Shown: one piece after another, positions 25,000 through 33,341 of the stretch
Layout: each line of letters begins with the position of its first letter
Numbering within the stretch: the first letter of the stretch is position 1
Source: DASVTR01 sp036382855
GTDB lineage: Bacteria; Acidobacteriota; Blastocatellia; Pyrinomonadales; Pyrinomonadaceae
Direction of reading: 5' to 3'
NCBI GenBank assembly: GCA_036382855.1
Contig: DASVPO010000033.1
Location: forward strand, 366,792 to 430,791
Length of the DNA: 64,000 nt
Notes under the pieces: generated by a model
What the model was told of the DNA's origin: nothing
Databases searched by the model: none
Seen by the model: only the letters and a program-made list of their open reading frames with translations
Made by a program: the position numbers and the translations under genes

Positions 25000-25312
25000 C
25001 GTCCTCATTTGAGAGCTGAATGTCCTCATTCAGGAGTTAAATGTCCTCATTTTGCTCCCGAATGAGGACATTTTGTTTCTAAGTGAGGACATTCAGGAGC
25101 TAGATGTGGACACACAGGAGTTGGATGAGGACAATTTAACTCCTGAATGAGGACATACGGGAGCTGGATGTGGGCATTTAGCTTTTGGATGAGGACATAC
25201 GGAAGCTAACGCTGGACACTTCAGAGCTGGATGAGGACATTTAGAAGTTGGATGAGGGGAGATAGGAGTCGGCGCTGGACATTTAGAAGTCGGGTGAGGG
25301 CGCAGGAGGGTT
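25000..25312. repeat. 21-bp periodic repeat array (about 14-15 units) with an internal orientation switch
   Basis: Degenerate 21-nt units built on TGAGGACATT...GGAGCTGGA fill the gap between the XRE gene and the convergent TPR-sigma54 gene. The first three units carry the core as its reverse complement TGTCCTCATT; the switch point is a perfect 13-bp hairpin (25039-25051 with 25061-25073, 9-nt loop) followed by TTTT. One unit is 22 nt. Read on the plus strand many units encode MRTxxSW-like heptads, but stops interrupt the frame, so this is not a gene. There are no unique spacers as a CRISPR array would have. Confidence 0.8.
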
Positions 25313-25329
25313 GTGCAAAGAGGGGCGGG

Positions 25330-28300
25330 TCAGGCGGCGTTGGCGTCTATTTCGTAGCGGGCGAGTTTGAGTTGGAGGCCGCGGCGGGTGAGGCCGAGGG
25401 TGCGTGCGGCGCGTGTGACGTTGCCCTGATGTTTGCGCAGGGCGTCGGCAATCATCTGCCGTTCGAGGTGTTCGACCGCATCTGTGAGCAGGGTGTGCGA
25501 CGGAAGGGGCTGTGTGGAGACGGTTGGTTGGCTGGCGTTGGTTTCCTGCGGCGGCGTTGGGGCGGGCGCGTGCGGGACGGGGAGAATTTCACGAGAGAGA
25601 TGCTGGGGCGTAATGAGCGTGCCGTCTTCGGCGCGGGCGACGACGCGCTGTAGCTCGTTGCAGAGTTGGCGCACGTTGCCGGGCCAGTCGCAGACCATCA
25701 GGAGGTCAACGGCCTGCGGGGTGATTTGAATGTCGTGACGTTTGAAGCGCTCCGCGTAGTGGTTGATGTAATAGTGTACGAGCGATTGAATCTCGCTGCG
25801 GCGTTCGCGCAAGGGAGGCACGCGCAGGCGTATGACGTTGAGCCGATAGTAGAGGTCTTCGCGAAACTTTTTTTCTTCCACCATCTTCTCCAGATCGCAG
25901 TTGGTGGCGGCGATGATGCGCACGTCAACCTTGATGGGTCGTTGTTCGCCAAGGGGTTGAATCTCGCCCTCCTGTAGAAAGCGCAGGAGCTTGGGTTGCA
26001 TGTCGAGCGGAAGGTCGCCGATTTCGTCGAGGAAGAGTGTGCCGCCGGATGCTGCGCGCAGGACGCCGGGCGAATCTGCGACAGCGCCGGTGAAAGCTCC
26101 CTTGCGATAACCGAAGAGATAGCCCTCGGAGAGTTCTTTGGGAACGGCCGTGCAGTTGAAGGCGATAAAGCTCTGGTCGCGACGGTTAGAGATAGTGTGA
26201 ATGGCGCGTGCGACGAGTTCCTTGCCCGTGCCTGATTCGCCCGTGACGAGCACGGTCACATCCGACGAGCGGATCTTGGTAATCTCGTCAACGAGGCTCT
26301 GCATCGCAGGGCTGGAATGTATGAAGCCGGGCAGCAGGCTCTCGCTCGCGTGCGTTCCCTGCTGCTGGCCGCCGTGCGTGCCGCGCGCACGCTCACGGAA
26401 GGCACACAATTCGAGGCCCATTATGGCGACGCGCAACAAGGAGTCGAGTTCAACTGCGCTCTGCTGGTTGGCTGCCTCGCGCGGGCTGACGACTACGATG
26501 GCGGGCGTCGCGCCTGCCGCTTCCAAGCGCATCAACGCAACGTCGTGCCCACGCGCCCAACGCTCAGCGGCGCGTCCATCGTCCGCACGGTCGAGCGCTT
26601 GCACGATGTGCTCTTTTTCGTCGTCGCCGTTGTAGCCCTGCGCGGCCAGCACCTTAAACTTGCCCTCGGCATCCGGCTCTGCAACTAAAACTTTCCGCGC
26701 TCCCACCTCCTGATGAATAATCGCCGCCAACTCGCGCAAGAGCAATCCGCGCAAAGCAGAGGCTTCGGCCAGCCGCAACGTGAGCAGCGGCGAGAGCGCA
26801 GGCTGAAGGCTTGAGGGCGCAGGCGGAGCAACGCGTTCTTCATCTTGGCCGAGCGCGGCGATGGCCTCTCCGGCACGCGCAAGGTCCAGGCTTGCGCCGA
26901 GTTGGCGAAAGACGTTCGCGGCGCGGGAGAGGTAGGCCGTGGCGCGTTCGGGTTGAAGCGCAGCGTAGGCCATGCCGAGTTCGTAATGAGCGAGCGCGCT
27001 GCTGTAGCGGTCGCCGAGCATCTCGAAGATGGAGACGCTGCGGCTGAAATGATAAACAGCACGCGCGCCGTCGTTCTGCGCCATCCACAAGAGGCCGTGC
27101 AGGCGTTGGGCCGCGCCGGTGATGGCGAGGTCTGCGACAGACTCGTTAGTCTTCTCAGCGACCCTCTCAAGCTGCTCCGCACACTCCGCGTTGTTGCCCT
27201 GCCGCAAGTGCACTTCGGCCAGCAGCAGGTGCGATTCGCAGAGAGCCTGCCGGTCGCCTATCTGCTCTGCCAGCCTCAGCGCTTCCTCGCTGACTTCACG
27301 CGCACGCGCCACGTCGCCCGTCGCCAGCAAGCAGCGTCCGAGCGTGCGGCGCGCTTGTCCCTCGTACCACTTGTTGCCGTCGTCTGTCGCCAGACTGACT
27401 GCACGCTGAAGAAGACTCTGCGCCTCCTCAAGCTCGCCCATCAGGAGACGCAACTCACCGAGCGAATCGAGAATAATCGGCACGCGCGCGTTGTGGCGGT
27501 CAACCTCGAAGGCAAGCTCAAGCGCGCGCTTGAGTGCTTCGTGTGCGCGTCCCCATTCGCCGACGAGCATCAGGTTGATGCCCAGATTGTTGTAGCCGGT
27601 CGCGGCGTTTGACTTGTGTTCGGTGCGCTCGTAGTAGTGGACGGCTTTTTCCAGATAGCGTATGCCGTCGTGCGGGCGTTTGATAAACCAGCAGATGCCG
27701 CCCATGTTGGCGTAAGTGCGGCCGAGCATCTGCGGCGCGGCCCGCTCGCCGACGAGTTTGAGCGCCTGCTCGTAGTTAGAGAGCGCGCTTTCGTAAGCAC
27801 CCTCGTAAGCATCAACCAGGCCGAAGCCGACATAGACTTCGCCTAAGCCGCGCCAGTCTCCCTCGTGCCTGTAACATTCGAGCGCCTTCTGTAGAAAATC
27901 GCGCGAGATTGTGTACTCGTTGATGCTGCGATAGACGCGCGCTAAAGCGACGCAGGCCGCGCCGCTCTGCGCAGCAATCTCATGCTCCGTGGCCTCGCGC
28001 AGCGTCGCGTTTAAGAGCGCGATGGCTTTCGGGTAATCGCCCGTGTAGTTATAGGCGAGGCCCAGACGGACGCGAAGCTGCAAGGATGTCTCCAACTCCA
28101 ACTCTGCCCGCCCCTCCGCTGCTTCGTACTCACGCACGACTTCCAGAGACTCGTTGTAGCGCCCCTGCAATTCGAGGGATTCGGAGAGCAAGGAACGCGC
28201 CTGTGCGACCTGCTCGCGCGTTGCGCCCGCAGCCTCTAAGACCGCGACGAGCTTTGCGTCGGCCTCGCTCGAAAGTCCCTTGTCAAGCAGCGCACGCGCC

Positions 28301-28413
28301 TCTTCGAGTTCGCGCGCCAGTTGCTCGCGCGCAGACGCGCCGCCGCGACGCGCCGAACCCGGACGCCTCTCTTCACGTTCATTGTTGTGAGCTATCTTTT
28401 GAGGTTTTACCAT
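25330..28413 (-). CDS. TPR-sensor sigma54-dependent transcriptional activator
   Basis: A 1027-residue regulator. TPR-like repeats fill about 30-520, a GAF-like segment lies about 555-670 (LAAIIHQEVGARKVLVAEP), and an AAA+ sigma54-interaction domain about 690-925. The latter has Walker A GESGTGKE, the sigma54-contact loop GAFTGA, Walker B GGTLFLDEIGDL and an R-finger region FREDLYYRLNVI. A Fis-type helix-turn-helix ends the protein (GNVTRAARTLGLTRRGLQLKLARY). It should activate sigma54 promoters from enhancer sites using ATP. There is no receiver domain, so the TPR/GAF part is the likely sensor. It is divergent from the histidine kinase, and the 3' end abuts the 21-bp array. Confidence 0.9.
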   Translation of the reverse strand: MVKPQKIAHNNEREERRPGSARRGGASAREQLARELEEARALLDKGLSSEADAKLVAVLEAAGATREQVAQARSLLSESLELQGRYNESLEVVREYEAAEGRAELELETSLQLRVRLGLAYNYTGDYPKAIALLNATLREATEHEIAAQSGAACVALARVYRSINEYTISRDFLQKALECYRHEGDWRGLGEVYVGFGLVDAYEGAYESALSNYEQALKLVGERAAPQMLGRTYANMGGICWFIKRPHDGIRYLEKAVHYYERTEHKSNAATGYNNLGINLMLVGEWGRAHEALKRALELAFEVDRHNARVPIILDSLGELRLLMGELEEAQSLLQRAVSLATDDGNKWYEGQARRTLGRCLLATGDVARAREVSEEALRLAEQIGDRQALCESHLLLAEVHLRQGNNAECAEQLERVAEKTNESVADLAITGAAQRLHGLLWMAQNDGARAVYHFSRSVSIFEMLGDRYSSALAHYELGMAYAALQPERATAYLSRAANVFRQLGASLDLARAGEAIAALGQDEERVAPPAPSSLQPALSPLLTLRLAEASALRGLLLRELAAIIHQEVGARKVLVAEPDAEGKFKVLAAQGYNGDDEKEHIVQALDRADDGRAAERWARGHDVALMRLEAAGATPAIVVVSPREAANQQSAVELDSLLRVAIMGLELCAFRERARGTHGGQQQGTHASESLLPGFIHSSPAMQSLVDEITKIRSSDVTVLVTGESGTGKELVARAIHTISNRRDQSFIAFNCTAVPKELSEGYLFGYRKGAFTGAVADSPGVLRAASGGTLFLDEIGDLPLDMQPKLLRFLQEGEIQPLGEQRPIKVDVRIIAATNCDLEKMVEEKKFREDLYYRLNVIRLRVPPLRERRSEIQSLVHYYINHYAERFKRHDIQITPQAVDLLMVCDWPGNVRQLCNELQRVVARAEDGTLITPQHLSREILPVPHAPAPTPPQETNASQPTVSTQPLPSHTLLTDAVEHLERQMIADALRKHQGNVTRAARTLGLTRRGLQLKLARYEIDANAA

Positions 28414-28563
28414 CGCCGTCAGATGAGCCGCGCATTTCTAATGACAGCTTGTTATTTGCAGAGGATACGAAAGGGAATTGCAGTCGAAGGCGGCGCTTGC
28501 GGGCAGCCCCTTGATAACAGCTGAATTTCGAAAGCAGCGGGAATTTAACACGAAGGAGGAAAC

Positions 28564-28599
28564 ATGTCACGACCGCGATTGTCGTCGGCTTTCGACTGA
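28564..28599 (+). CDS. Possible 11-residue leader ORF
   Basis: A near-ideal ribosome site (GAAGGAGG) stands 4-5 nt before ATG at 28564, opening an 11-codon frame MSRPRLSSAFD that ends at TGA 28597. It lies in the divergent region upstream of the histidine kinase and before the direct-repeat boxes. It may be a leader peptide, or the leftover start of a lost gene. Confidence 0.25.
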   Translation: MSRPRLSSAFD

Positions 28600-28644
28600 A
28601 GGCGCGGCGACGTTCGACACTGCCGATACGGGCGCGACGCCTAT

Positions 28645-28684
28645 TGGTAAATTCTTGGTAAAAGCTGTCAACGAATTGTAAAAA
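28645..28684 (+). promoter_or_regulatory. Pho-box-like direct repeats upstream of the histidine kinase
   Basis: TTGGTAA (28645-28651) recurs exactly at 28656-28662, 11 bp on. A second pair TGTCAAC-GAAT-TGTAAAA (28666-28683) has the same 7+4+7 layout. Such 11-bp direct repeats are the usual binding format of OmpR/PhoB-family regulators. The site precedes the gene for the partner kinase, which suggests autoregulation. Confidence 0.5.
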
Positions 28685-28750
28685 ATGGCGGCGCGGCTAC
28701 AGACTGCGGGCGCGCGTTCGGTGTATAAAAGGGGCGTGTGGAAGAGACGT

Positions 28751-30439
28751 ATGAGAGCATTGCGCATCAGAACATTCTTTAAGCGTCACCTGCTGTGGGT
28801 CGGCTTCTTCGCCGTCATTATTCCGCTCATCAGTATTCTGGTTCTTCAATACTGGTCGCTCGCAAAACTGGAAAAGACTTCGACCGTTGCCGAAAAAGTC
28901 TGGATGAAAAACTATCTCGCGGACGTTTCCAAAGAGATAAAGTATTTCTATCACACGAGCGCAGAGCAGTTGCTCAACACGCCAGCCAGCGTGCTGACGA
29001 GTGAGAGCTTGCAGAAATCACGTTCTCTCTTCGGCAAGTGCGAGAGTCAGGAGGCGAAGCTTCTCTTCGTCGCCGTTTTCAATAACGACAAGGATTCGCC
29101 CGTCCTCTTTTTTCACCCGCGCGACCAGAAGAAGCTCTATACTCCGAGCATCAACGAAGCACGCGCTGTCAATGTCGCCGTCGCTCCCTTCAGGCTGCTC
29201 AGCCAGGAAGGAGGCACGCTGCAATCGCCGCCCCTCTCCATTGACGACCACGACCCCGAAAATCGCGTCATCCTCAAACCCGTCACGAACGAATCGAGGA
29301 AGGTCGTCGGCGTCACGGGAATGATTATTGATGCCGTCTACTTCCGTGAGAATTATCTACCGCGCGTGATTCGCAGTTCCCTGCAAAAGTTTTTCCCGGC
29401 CGACGCGCAGGAGAACGTCATCGTCACCGTCCACGACGGCAGCGGTCAGCTTGTGATGTCAACTCAGCCCGTCAGGGGACAGAACGACGAAGCCTTAACC
29501 TCCTTGCCTTACTTTTCGGATTGGCGTCTAGGCATACGCAGCCGCCACATGACGCCGGAGCAGTGGGCGCGCTGGAACTTCAACGTCAACCTGACGCTTT
29601 CGCTACTGATGGCCGTGGCCGTGATGGGCGGAATCATCCTCGCCTTGAGAACCGCCTCGCGCGAGATGAAGCTCTCGCAGATGAAGACGGACTTTGTTTC
29701 AAACGTCTCGCACGAACTGCGCACGCCGCTCTCTTCGATTCGCGTCTTCGGGGAGTTTCTGAAACTGGGCCGTGTCAGAGAGCAGGAGAAGATACGCGAA
29801 TACGGCGAATACATAGAGACGGAGAGCCGCCGCCTGACGCAGCTCATCAACAACATTTTAGACTTCTCCAGAATAGAGTCAGACCGCAAGGTCTATCATT
29901 TCGAGCGCGCCAACCTGGAAGAACTCGTCGCCGCCACGCTCAAGACCTTCGACGTTCAACTCAGGCAACACAACATCTCGATCAGAGTTGAAACACCTGC
30001 TTCGCCGCTGCCGCCCGTGATGATTGACACGGATGCGGTCGCGCAGGCGTTGATGAATCTGCTGGATAACGCGGTCAAGTATTCGGGCGCGGCCAAAGAG
30101 ATTGAAGTCAAACTCGCGCGCAGGGACGGCTTCGCAGTTGTCTCCGTCAGGGACTACGGTATCGGGATTGCGCGCGAAGAGATTGGAAAAATCTTCGAGA
30201 AGTTTTATCGCGTCAGCACAGGGCTTGTGCACGACGTGAAGGGCAGCGGCCTCGGCCTCTCGCTCGTCAAGCACATCGCTAAGGCGCACAGAGGGCGCGT
30301 CGTCGTCGAGAGCGAGCCGGGGCGCGGCAGCACCTTCGCGCTCTATTTGCCCATCGAAGCGGGCTTGAGCGACCAGACCGAAAAACCGAAAGCAACACCA
30401 ACGCTCGGCGCAGACCGTCCATTGACCGGGCCTGTGTAG
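28751..30439 (+). CDS. Membrane sensor histidine kinase
   Basis: Start ATG 28751 is chosen because GGAAGAG stands about 4 nt upstream; the longer frame from 28685 lacks a ribosome site. The product (562 aa) has a first membrane helix (about 14-34), a periplasmic sensor of about 240 residues with no recognised fold, and a second helix (about 278-300). The cytoplasmic kinase core follows: the phospho-acceptor His is in SNVSHELRTPLSS (about residue 320), the N box is NLLDNAVKYSG, G1 is RDYGIGI and G2 is GSGLGLSLV. The TDFVSNVSHELRTPL style is that of HisKA kinases such as PhoR. The OmpR-type regulator follows 100 nt later. The stimulus is unknown. Confidence 0.9.
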   Translation: MRALRIRTFFKRHLLWVGFFAVIIPLISILVLQYWSLAKLEKTSTVAEKVWMKNYLADVSKEIKYFYHTSAEQLLNTPASVLTSESLQKSRSLFGKCESQEAKLLFVAVFNNDKDSPVLFFHPRDQKKLYTPSINEARAVNVAVAPFRLLSQEGGTLQSPPLSIDDHDPENRVILKPVTNESRKVVGVTGMIIDAVYFRENYLPRVIRSSLQKFFPADAQENVIVTVHDGSGQLVMSTQPVRGQNDEALTSLPYFSDWRLGIRSRHMTPEQWARWNFNVNLTLSLLMAVAVMGGIILALRTASREMKLSQMKTDFVSNVSHELRTPLSSIRVFGEFLKLGRVREQEKIREYGEYIETESRRLTQLINNILDFSRIESDRKVYHFERANLEELVAATLKTFDVQLRQHNISIRVETPASPLPPVMIDTDAVAQALMNLLDNAVKYSGAAKEIEVKLARRDGFAVVSVRDYGIGIAREEIGKIFEKFYRVSTGLVHDVKGSGLGLSLVKHIAKAHRGRVVVESEPGRGSTFALYLPIEAGLSDQTEKPKATPTLGADRPLTGPV

Positions 30440-30451
30440 AAAACGATGAAC

Positions 30452-30505
30452 TAGGAACGATGAACGATGAACTGTAAATCAATTGTCTGACATTCATCGT
30501 TCCTA
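30452..30505. repeat. Intergenic palindrome of 7-nt repeats (GAACGAT family), copy 1
   Basis: TAGGAACGATGAA (30452-30464) is exactly complementary to 30493-30505; the left arm continues as ACGATGA heptamers. The loop includes CTGTAAA-TCAA-TTGTCTG (30472-30489), a weak match to the Pho-box-like layout. It lies between the kinase and regulator genes. Related palindromes occur at 41339-41406 and 59663-59744. Confidence 0.7.
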
Positions 30506-30540
30506 ATTCATAATTATATTGGAAACCTCCTGTGGAAAAG

Positions 30541-31221
30541 ATGCGTAAAGTTTTAATAGTCGAAGACGATCAGGCGATGGCCGTGGCCCTGAGCGACGGT
30601 TTTACTTACGAAGGTTTTGCGGTGCAGGTGGCGCGTGACGGTTCGACCGGCCTGCGCCTCGCCGCCGAAAAGGAAGTTGACCTCGTTATCTTGGACGTGA
30701 TGCTGCCGCAGATGAGCGGCCTCGACGTTTGCCGTCAACTCAGAAGCGACGGCAACGGCACGCCGATTATCATGCTGACGGCTCGCGGGCAGGAGATTGA
30801 CAAAGTACTTGGACTGAAGACCGGCGCTGACGATTATGTGACCAAGCCTTTCAGCTTTCTGGAGTTGATGGCGCGCGTCGAAGCCGTGCTGCGTCGCACG
30901 CAGAAGCCCTCGGACGCTATCGAGGAGATTAGCTTCGGTGATGTAGAGATGTGCTTCAAAAATTTTGAAGCACGCAAGGCGGGCCGCTCTATCGAATTAT
31001 CGCCGCGCGAATTCAAGATTATCAAATACTTTGTCGAGCACCGTGGGGAAGTCGTCAGCCGCGACCAGTTGCTCGATGCCGTCTGGGGCTACGATTCGCT
31101 GCCCTTAACGCGCACAGTTGACATGCACATCGCCAAGCTGCGACAGAAAATCGAAGACGTGCCATCGGACCCGCGCTACATCATCACGGTGCACCGCGTC
31201 GGTTATAAGTTTACAGGGTAA
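30541..31221 (+). CDS. OmpR/PhoB-family response regulator
   Basis: A receiver domain (1-120) with the acidic pair in VEDD, phospho-acceptor Asp52 (VILDVMLPQMSG), Thr in MLTARG and Lys in VTKPFSF is followed by a winged-helix DNA-binding domain (about 130-226; ELSPREFKIIKYFVEHRGEVVSRDQLLDAVWG, then TRTVDMHIAKLRQKIE and YIITVHRVGYKF). It is the cognate partner of the kinase encoded just upstream. ATG 30541 (GGAAAAG just upstream) is preferred to the in-frame GTG at 30532. Members of this family bind 11-bp direct repeats, and several such repeats occur in this window, so a local regulon is likely but inferred. Confidence 0.92.
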   Translation: MRKVLIVEDDQAMAVALSDGFTYEGFAVQVARDGSTGLRLAAEKEVDLVILDVMLPQMSGLDVCRQLRSDGNGTPIIMLTARGQEIDKVLGLKTGADDYVTKPFSFLELMARVEAVLRRTQKPSDAIEEISFGDVEMCFKNFEARKAGRSIELSPREFKIIKYFVEHRGEVVSRDQLLDAVWGYDSLPLTRTVDMHIAKLRQKIEDVPSDPRYIITVHRVGYKFTG

Positions 31222-31359
31222 GGGAAACTCGCCGCCGGGACCGGGGAGAAGATAAATTAAAATGAGTTTGAGATTGCGGATTTGAGACGTTTGTTTTAGT
31301 TTTCTGTTTTCTCCGGGGTCTTCTGTGTCTCTCTATAATTTCAAACGCCAGGGATTAGC

Positions 31360-31611
31360 ATGAAACGAACGCTGCTCGTCATCGCCGTCGTCGTGGTCTA
31401 CGTGCTGCATCAGGATTTCTGGTTCTGGCGCACGGCGCGCATTTTTGGCGTTATCCCATTCGGCTTCCTCCCCGTCGGACTCTTTTATCACGCGCTTTTT
31501 GCTGTGCTGGCCTCGCTGTTGATGTGGCTGCTGGTCAAATACGCATGGCCGTCGCACCTCGAACAGGAGATAGAGAGCGGTGCATCCGCACGTGAGGAGG
31601 AAGAGCGTTGA
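31360..31611 (+). CDS. Small DUF3311-like membrane protein
   Basis: An 83-residue protein with two hydrophobic segments (about 3-20 and 34-62) and a charged tail. The RTARIFGVIPFGFLPVGLFYHALFAVLASLL stretch fits the small partner proteins (DUF3311 type) often encoded directly before SSS symporters. Its stop codon overlaps the TTG start of the symporter gene (TTGA), so the two are translationally coupled. The exact role of these partners is not established. Confidence 0.7.
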   Translation: MKRTLLVIAVVVVYVLHQDFWFWRTARIFGVIPFGFLPVGLFYHALFAVLASLLMWLLVKYAWPSHLEQEIESGASAREEEER

Positions 31612-33257
31612 TTCCTGCCATCGTCGTCTTCATCTATCTGGCAATCGTCGTCTACATAGGCATCTTCGCCTTCCGTCGTTCGACAGGAAGACAAAAAGCG
31701 GAAGACTATTTTCTGGCGAGCCGCAGCCTCGGCCCTTTCGTCTTTCTGCTCTCGCTCTTCGGCACGAACATGACGGCCTTCGCCATCCTTGGCTCCTCCG
31801 GCCATGCCTTCAATAACGGCATCGTCACTTTCGGACTGATGGCTTCATCTTCGGCGCTCGTTATCCCGCTGACGATTTTTCTCATCGGCACACGCGTCTG
31901 GGCCCTCGGCAAGAAGCACGGCTTTATGACGCCTGTGCAGATGTTTCGCGACCGCTGGGAATGCAGCCACATCGGAACTGTCATCTTCGTCGTGCAGGCC
32001 GTGCTGCTCCTGCCTTACGTCATCATCGGCATTATGGGCGGCGGCACAACTTTAGCGACCATCAGCGGCGGCCTCGTCCCCTTCTGGTTCGGCGGCGCAA
32101 TCGTCGCGATGGTCGTCATGTCTTACGTCTTCTTCGGCGGCATGCGCGGAACCGCCTGGGTCAACACGTTTCAGACGATTCTCTTTCTGCTCTTCGGAGC
32201 TATCGCCATCGTGGTGATCGGTTATGGGATGGGCGGCTTCCAAAGTGCTGTGCAACAACTGCAAGCTTCGCCCGCTACCGCCCCGCTCCTGACGCGCGAA
32301 CGCATCTCACCGCTCTACTTTTTCAGCTACACTTTCATCCCTCTCTCGGCCATCGCCTTTCCGCACATTCTCATCTTCTGCCTGACGGCTAAAAAGATGG
32401 CCCAGTTTAAGAAGACGGTCATCTTTTATCCGCTCTGCATCATGGCAATCTGGCTGCCGTGCGTTTTTCTGGGTGTGATGGCGAATCGCGTCGCGGACGT
32501 GCCGCAGATTCGCGCCAAGCAGGAAGCGCGCCGTGTGCTTGCGACTCAAGGCAAGACGATGACGCCGGAACAGCGCGACCAACTGCGCGAAGAGTCTGCG
32601 GGCGACGACGTTATCCTGCGACTGCTCGAACGCTACGCGCCGCTCTGGCTGGCGGGCATCTTAGGCGCAGGCATCATGGCAGCCGTCATGGCTTCGGATT
32701 CACAAATCCTCGCGCTCTCGACAATGTTTACGGAGGATGTCTTCGCCTTCTACGGAGGCAAGCGGCGCTTCGGTGAATCCGTGCACGTACAGACGGGTCG
32801 CATCTTCGTTATCATCCTGACAATCATCGCCTACGCGATAGCCTTGCGCGCACCCGAAGCCATCTTCGACCTTGCCATTCAGTACGCCTTTTCGGGATTC
32901 GCCGCGCTCTCACCTCTTCTGGTCGCGGCTCTCTTCTGGCGCGGCAGCACAAAGTGGGGCGCGCTCGCCACTACTGTCTGGACCGCCGCTGCGGTCACGG
33001 CGGTCGCAGTCTTTCAGGCCATTGTTCCCGCGCCCGCTCCCGGCCCGCCCGTTGCTATCTGGTCTCCCGGCGGCATTGAAATCTTATCGCGCACGCCCGG
33101 CGGAACGGCCATCTTCGGCTTCATGCCAGTCGTGCCGATGGTGATTATCTCTGCGCTGTTGATGATTGTGGTGTCTCGACTGACGAAGAAACCGAGCCAC
33201 GCGACAGTAGAGAAATATTTTTCAAAGGCCAGCCAGGAAACCGAAGTGGCAGCGTAA
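31608..33257 (+). CDS. SSS-family sodium:solute symporter
   Basis: A 549-residue integral membrane protein with about 13 predicted helices and SSS-family features: an N-terminal YFLASRSLGPFVFLLSLFGTNMTAFAILGSSGHAF stretch (first helices, ion-site region), GIMAAVMASDSQILALSTMFTEDVF (helix 8 Na+ site region with Ser), and a conserved YAFSGFAALSPLLVAALFWRGSTKWGA end. It imports a small solute with Na+; the substrate cannot be told from sequence. The start is TTG 31608, overlapping the stop of the small membrane protein. A hairpin terminator lies 29 nt after its stop. Confidence 0.9.
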   Translation: MIPAIVVFIYLAIVVYIGIFAFRRSTGRQKAEDYFLASRSLGPFVFLLSLFGTNMTAFAILGSSGHAFNNGIVTFGLMASSSALVIPLTIFLIGTRVWALGKKHGFMTPVQMFRDRWECSHIGTVIFVVQAVLLLPYVIIGIMGGGTTLATISGGLVPFWFGGAIVAMVVMSYVFFGGMRGTAWVNTFQTILFLLFGAIAIVVIGYGMGGFQSAVQQLQASPATAPLLTRERISPLYFFSYTFIPLSAIAFPHILIFCLTAKKMAQFKKTVIFYPLCIMAIWLPCVFLGVMANRVADVPQIRAKQEARRVLATQGKTMTPEQRDQLREESAGDDVILRLLERYAPLWLAGILGAGIMAAVMASDSQILALSTMFTEDVFAFYGGKRRFGESVHVQTGRIFVIILTIIAYAIALRAPEAIFDLAIQYAFSGFAALSPLLVAALFWRGSTKWGALATTVWTAAAVTAVAVFQAIVPAPAPGPPVAIWSPGGIEILSRTPGGTAIFGFMPVVPMVIISALLMIVVSRLTKKPSHATVEKYFSKASQETEVAA

Positions 33258-33285
33258 ACTAGTGTGGCTGCCATCAAGATGCAAA

Positions 33286-33316
33286 CGGCGAGATGGCATT
33301 GATGCTCATCTCGCCG
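33286..33316. terminator. Convergent hairpin terminator
   Basis: CGGCGAGATG (33286-33295) pairs perfectly with CATCTCGCCG (33307-33316), loop 11 nt, between the plus-strand symporter and the minus-strand propeller gene. It has no clear T-run but is well placed to serve both. Confidence 0.55.
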
Positions 33317-33341
33317 CCGTTATGCTGTTGTAGTTTTCGAT

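Noticed and set aside
25000..25312. Possible CRISPR array
   Set aside because: The 21-nt period has no alternation of constant repeats with unique spacers, units are degenerate throughout, and no cas gene is nearby.
25231..25653. A 140-aa plus-strand frame starting MRTFRSWMRG
   Set aside because: Its start lies in the 21-bp array and most of it is antisense to the TPR-sigma54 gene.
30472..30489. Another Pho-box-like pair between the kinase and regulator genes
   Set aside because: CTGTAAA-TCAA-TTGTCTG matches only loosely and lies in the loop of a repeat palindrome, so it was not counted as a site.
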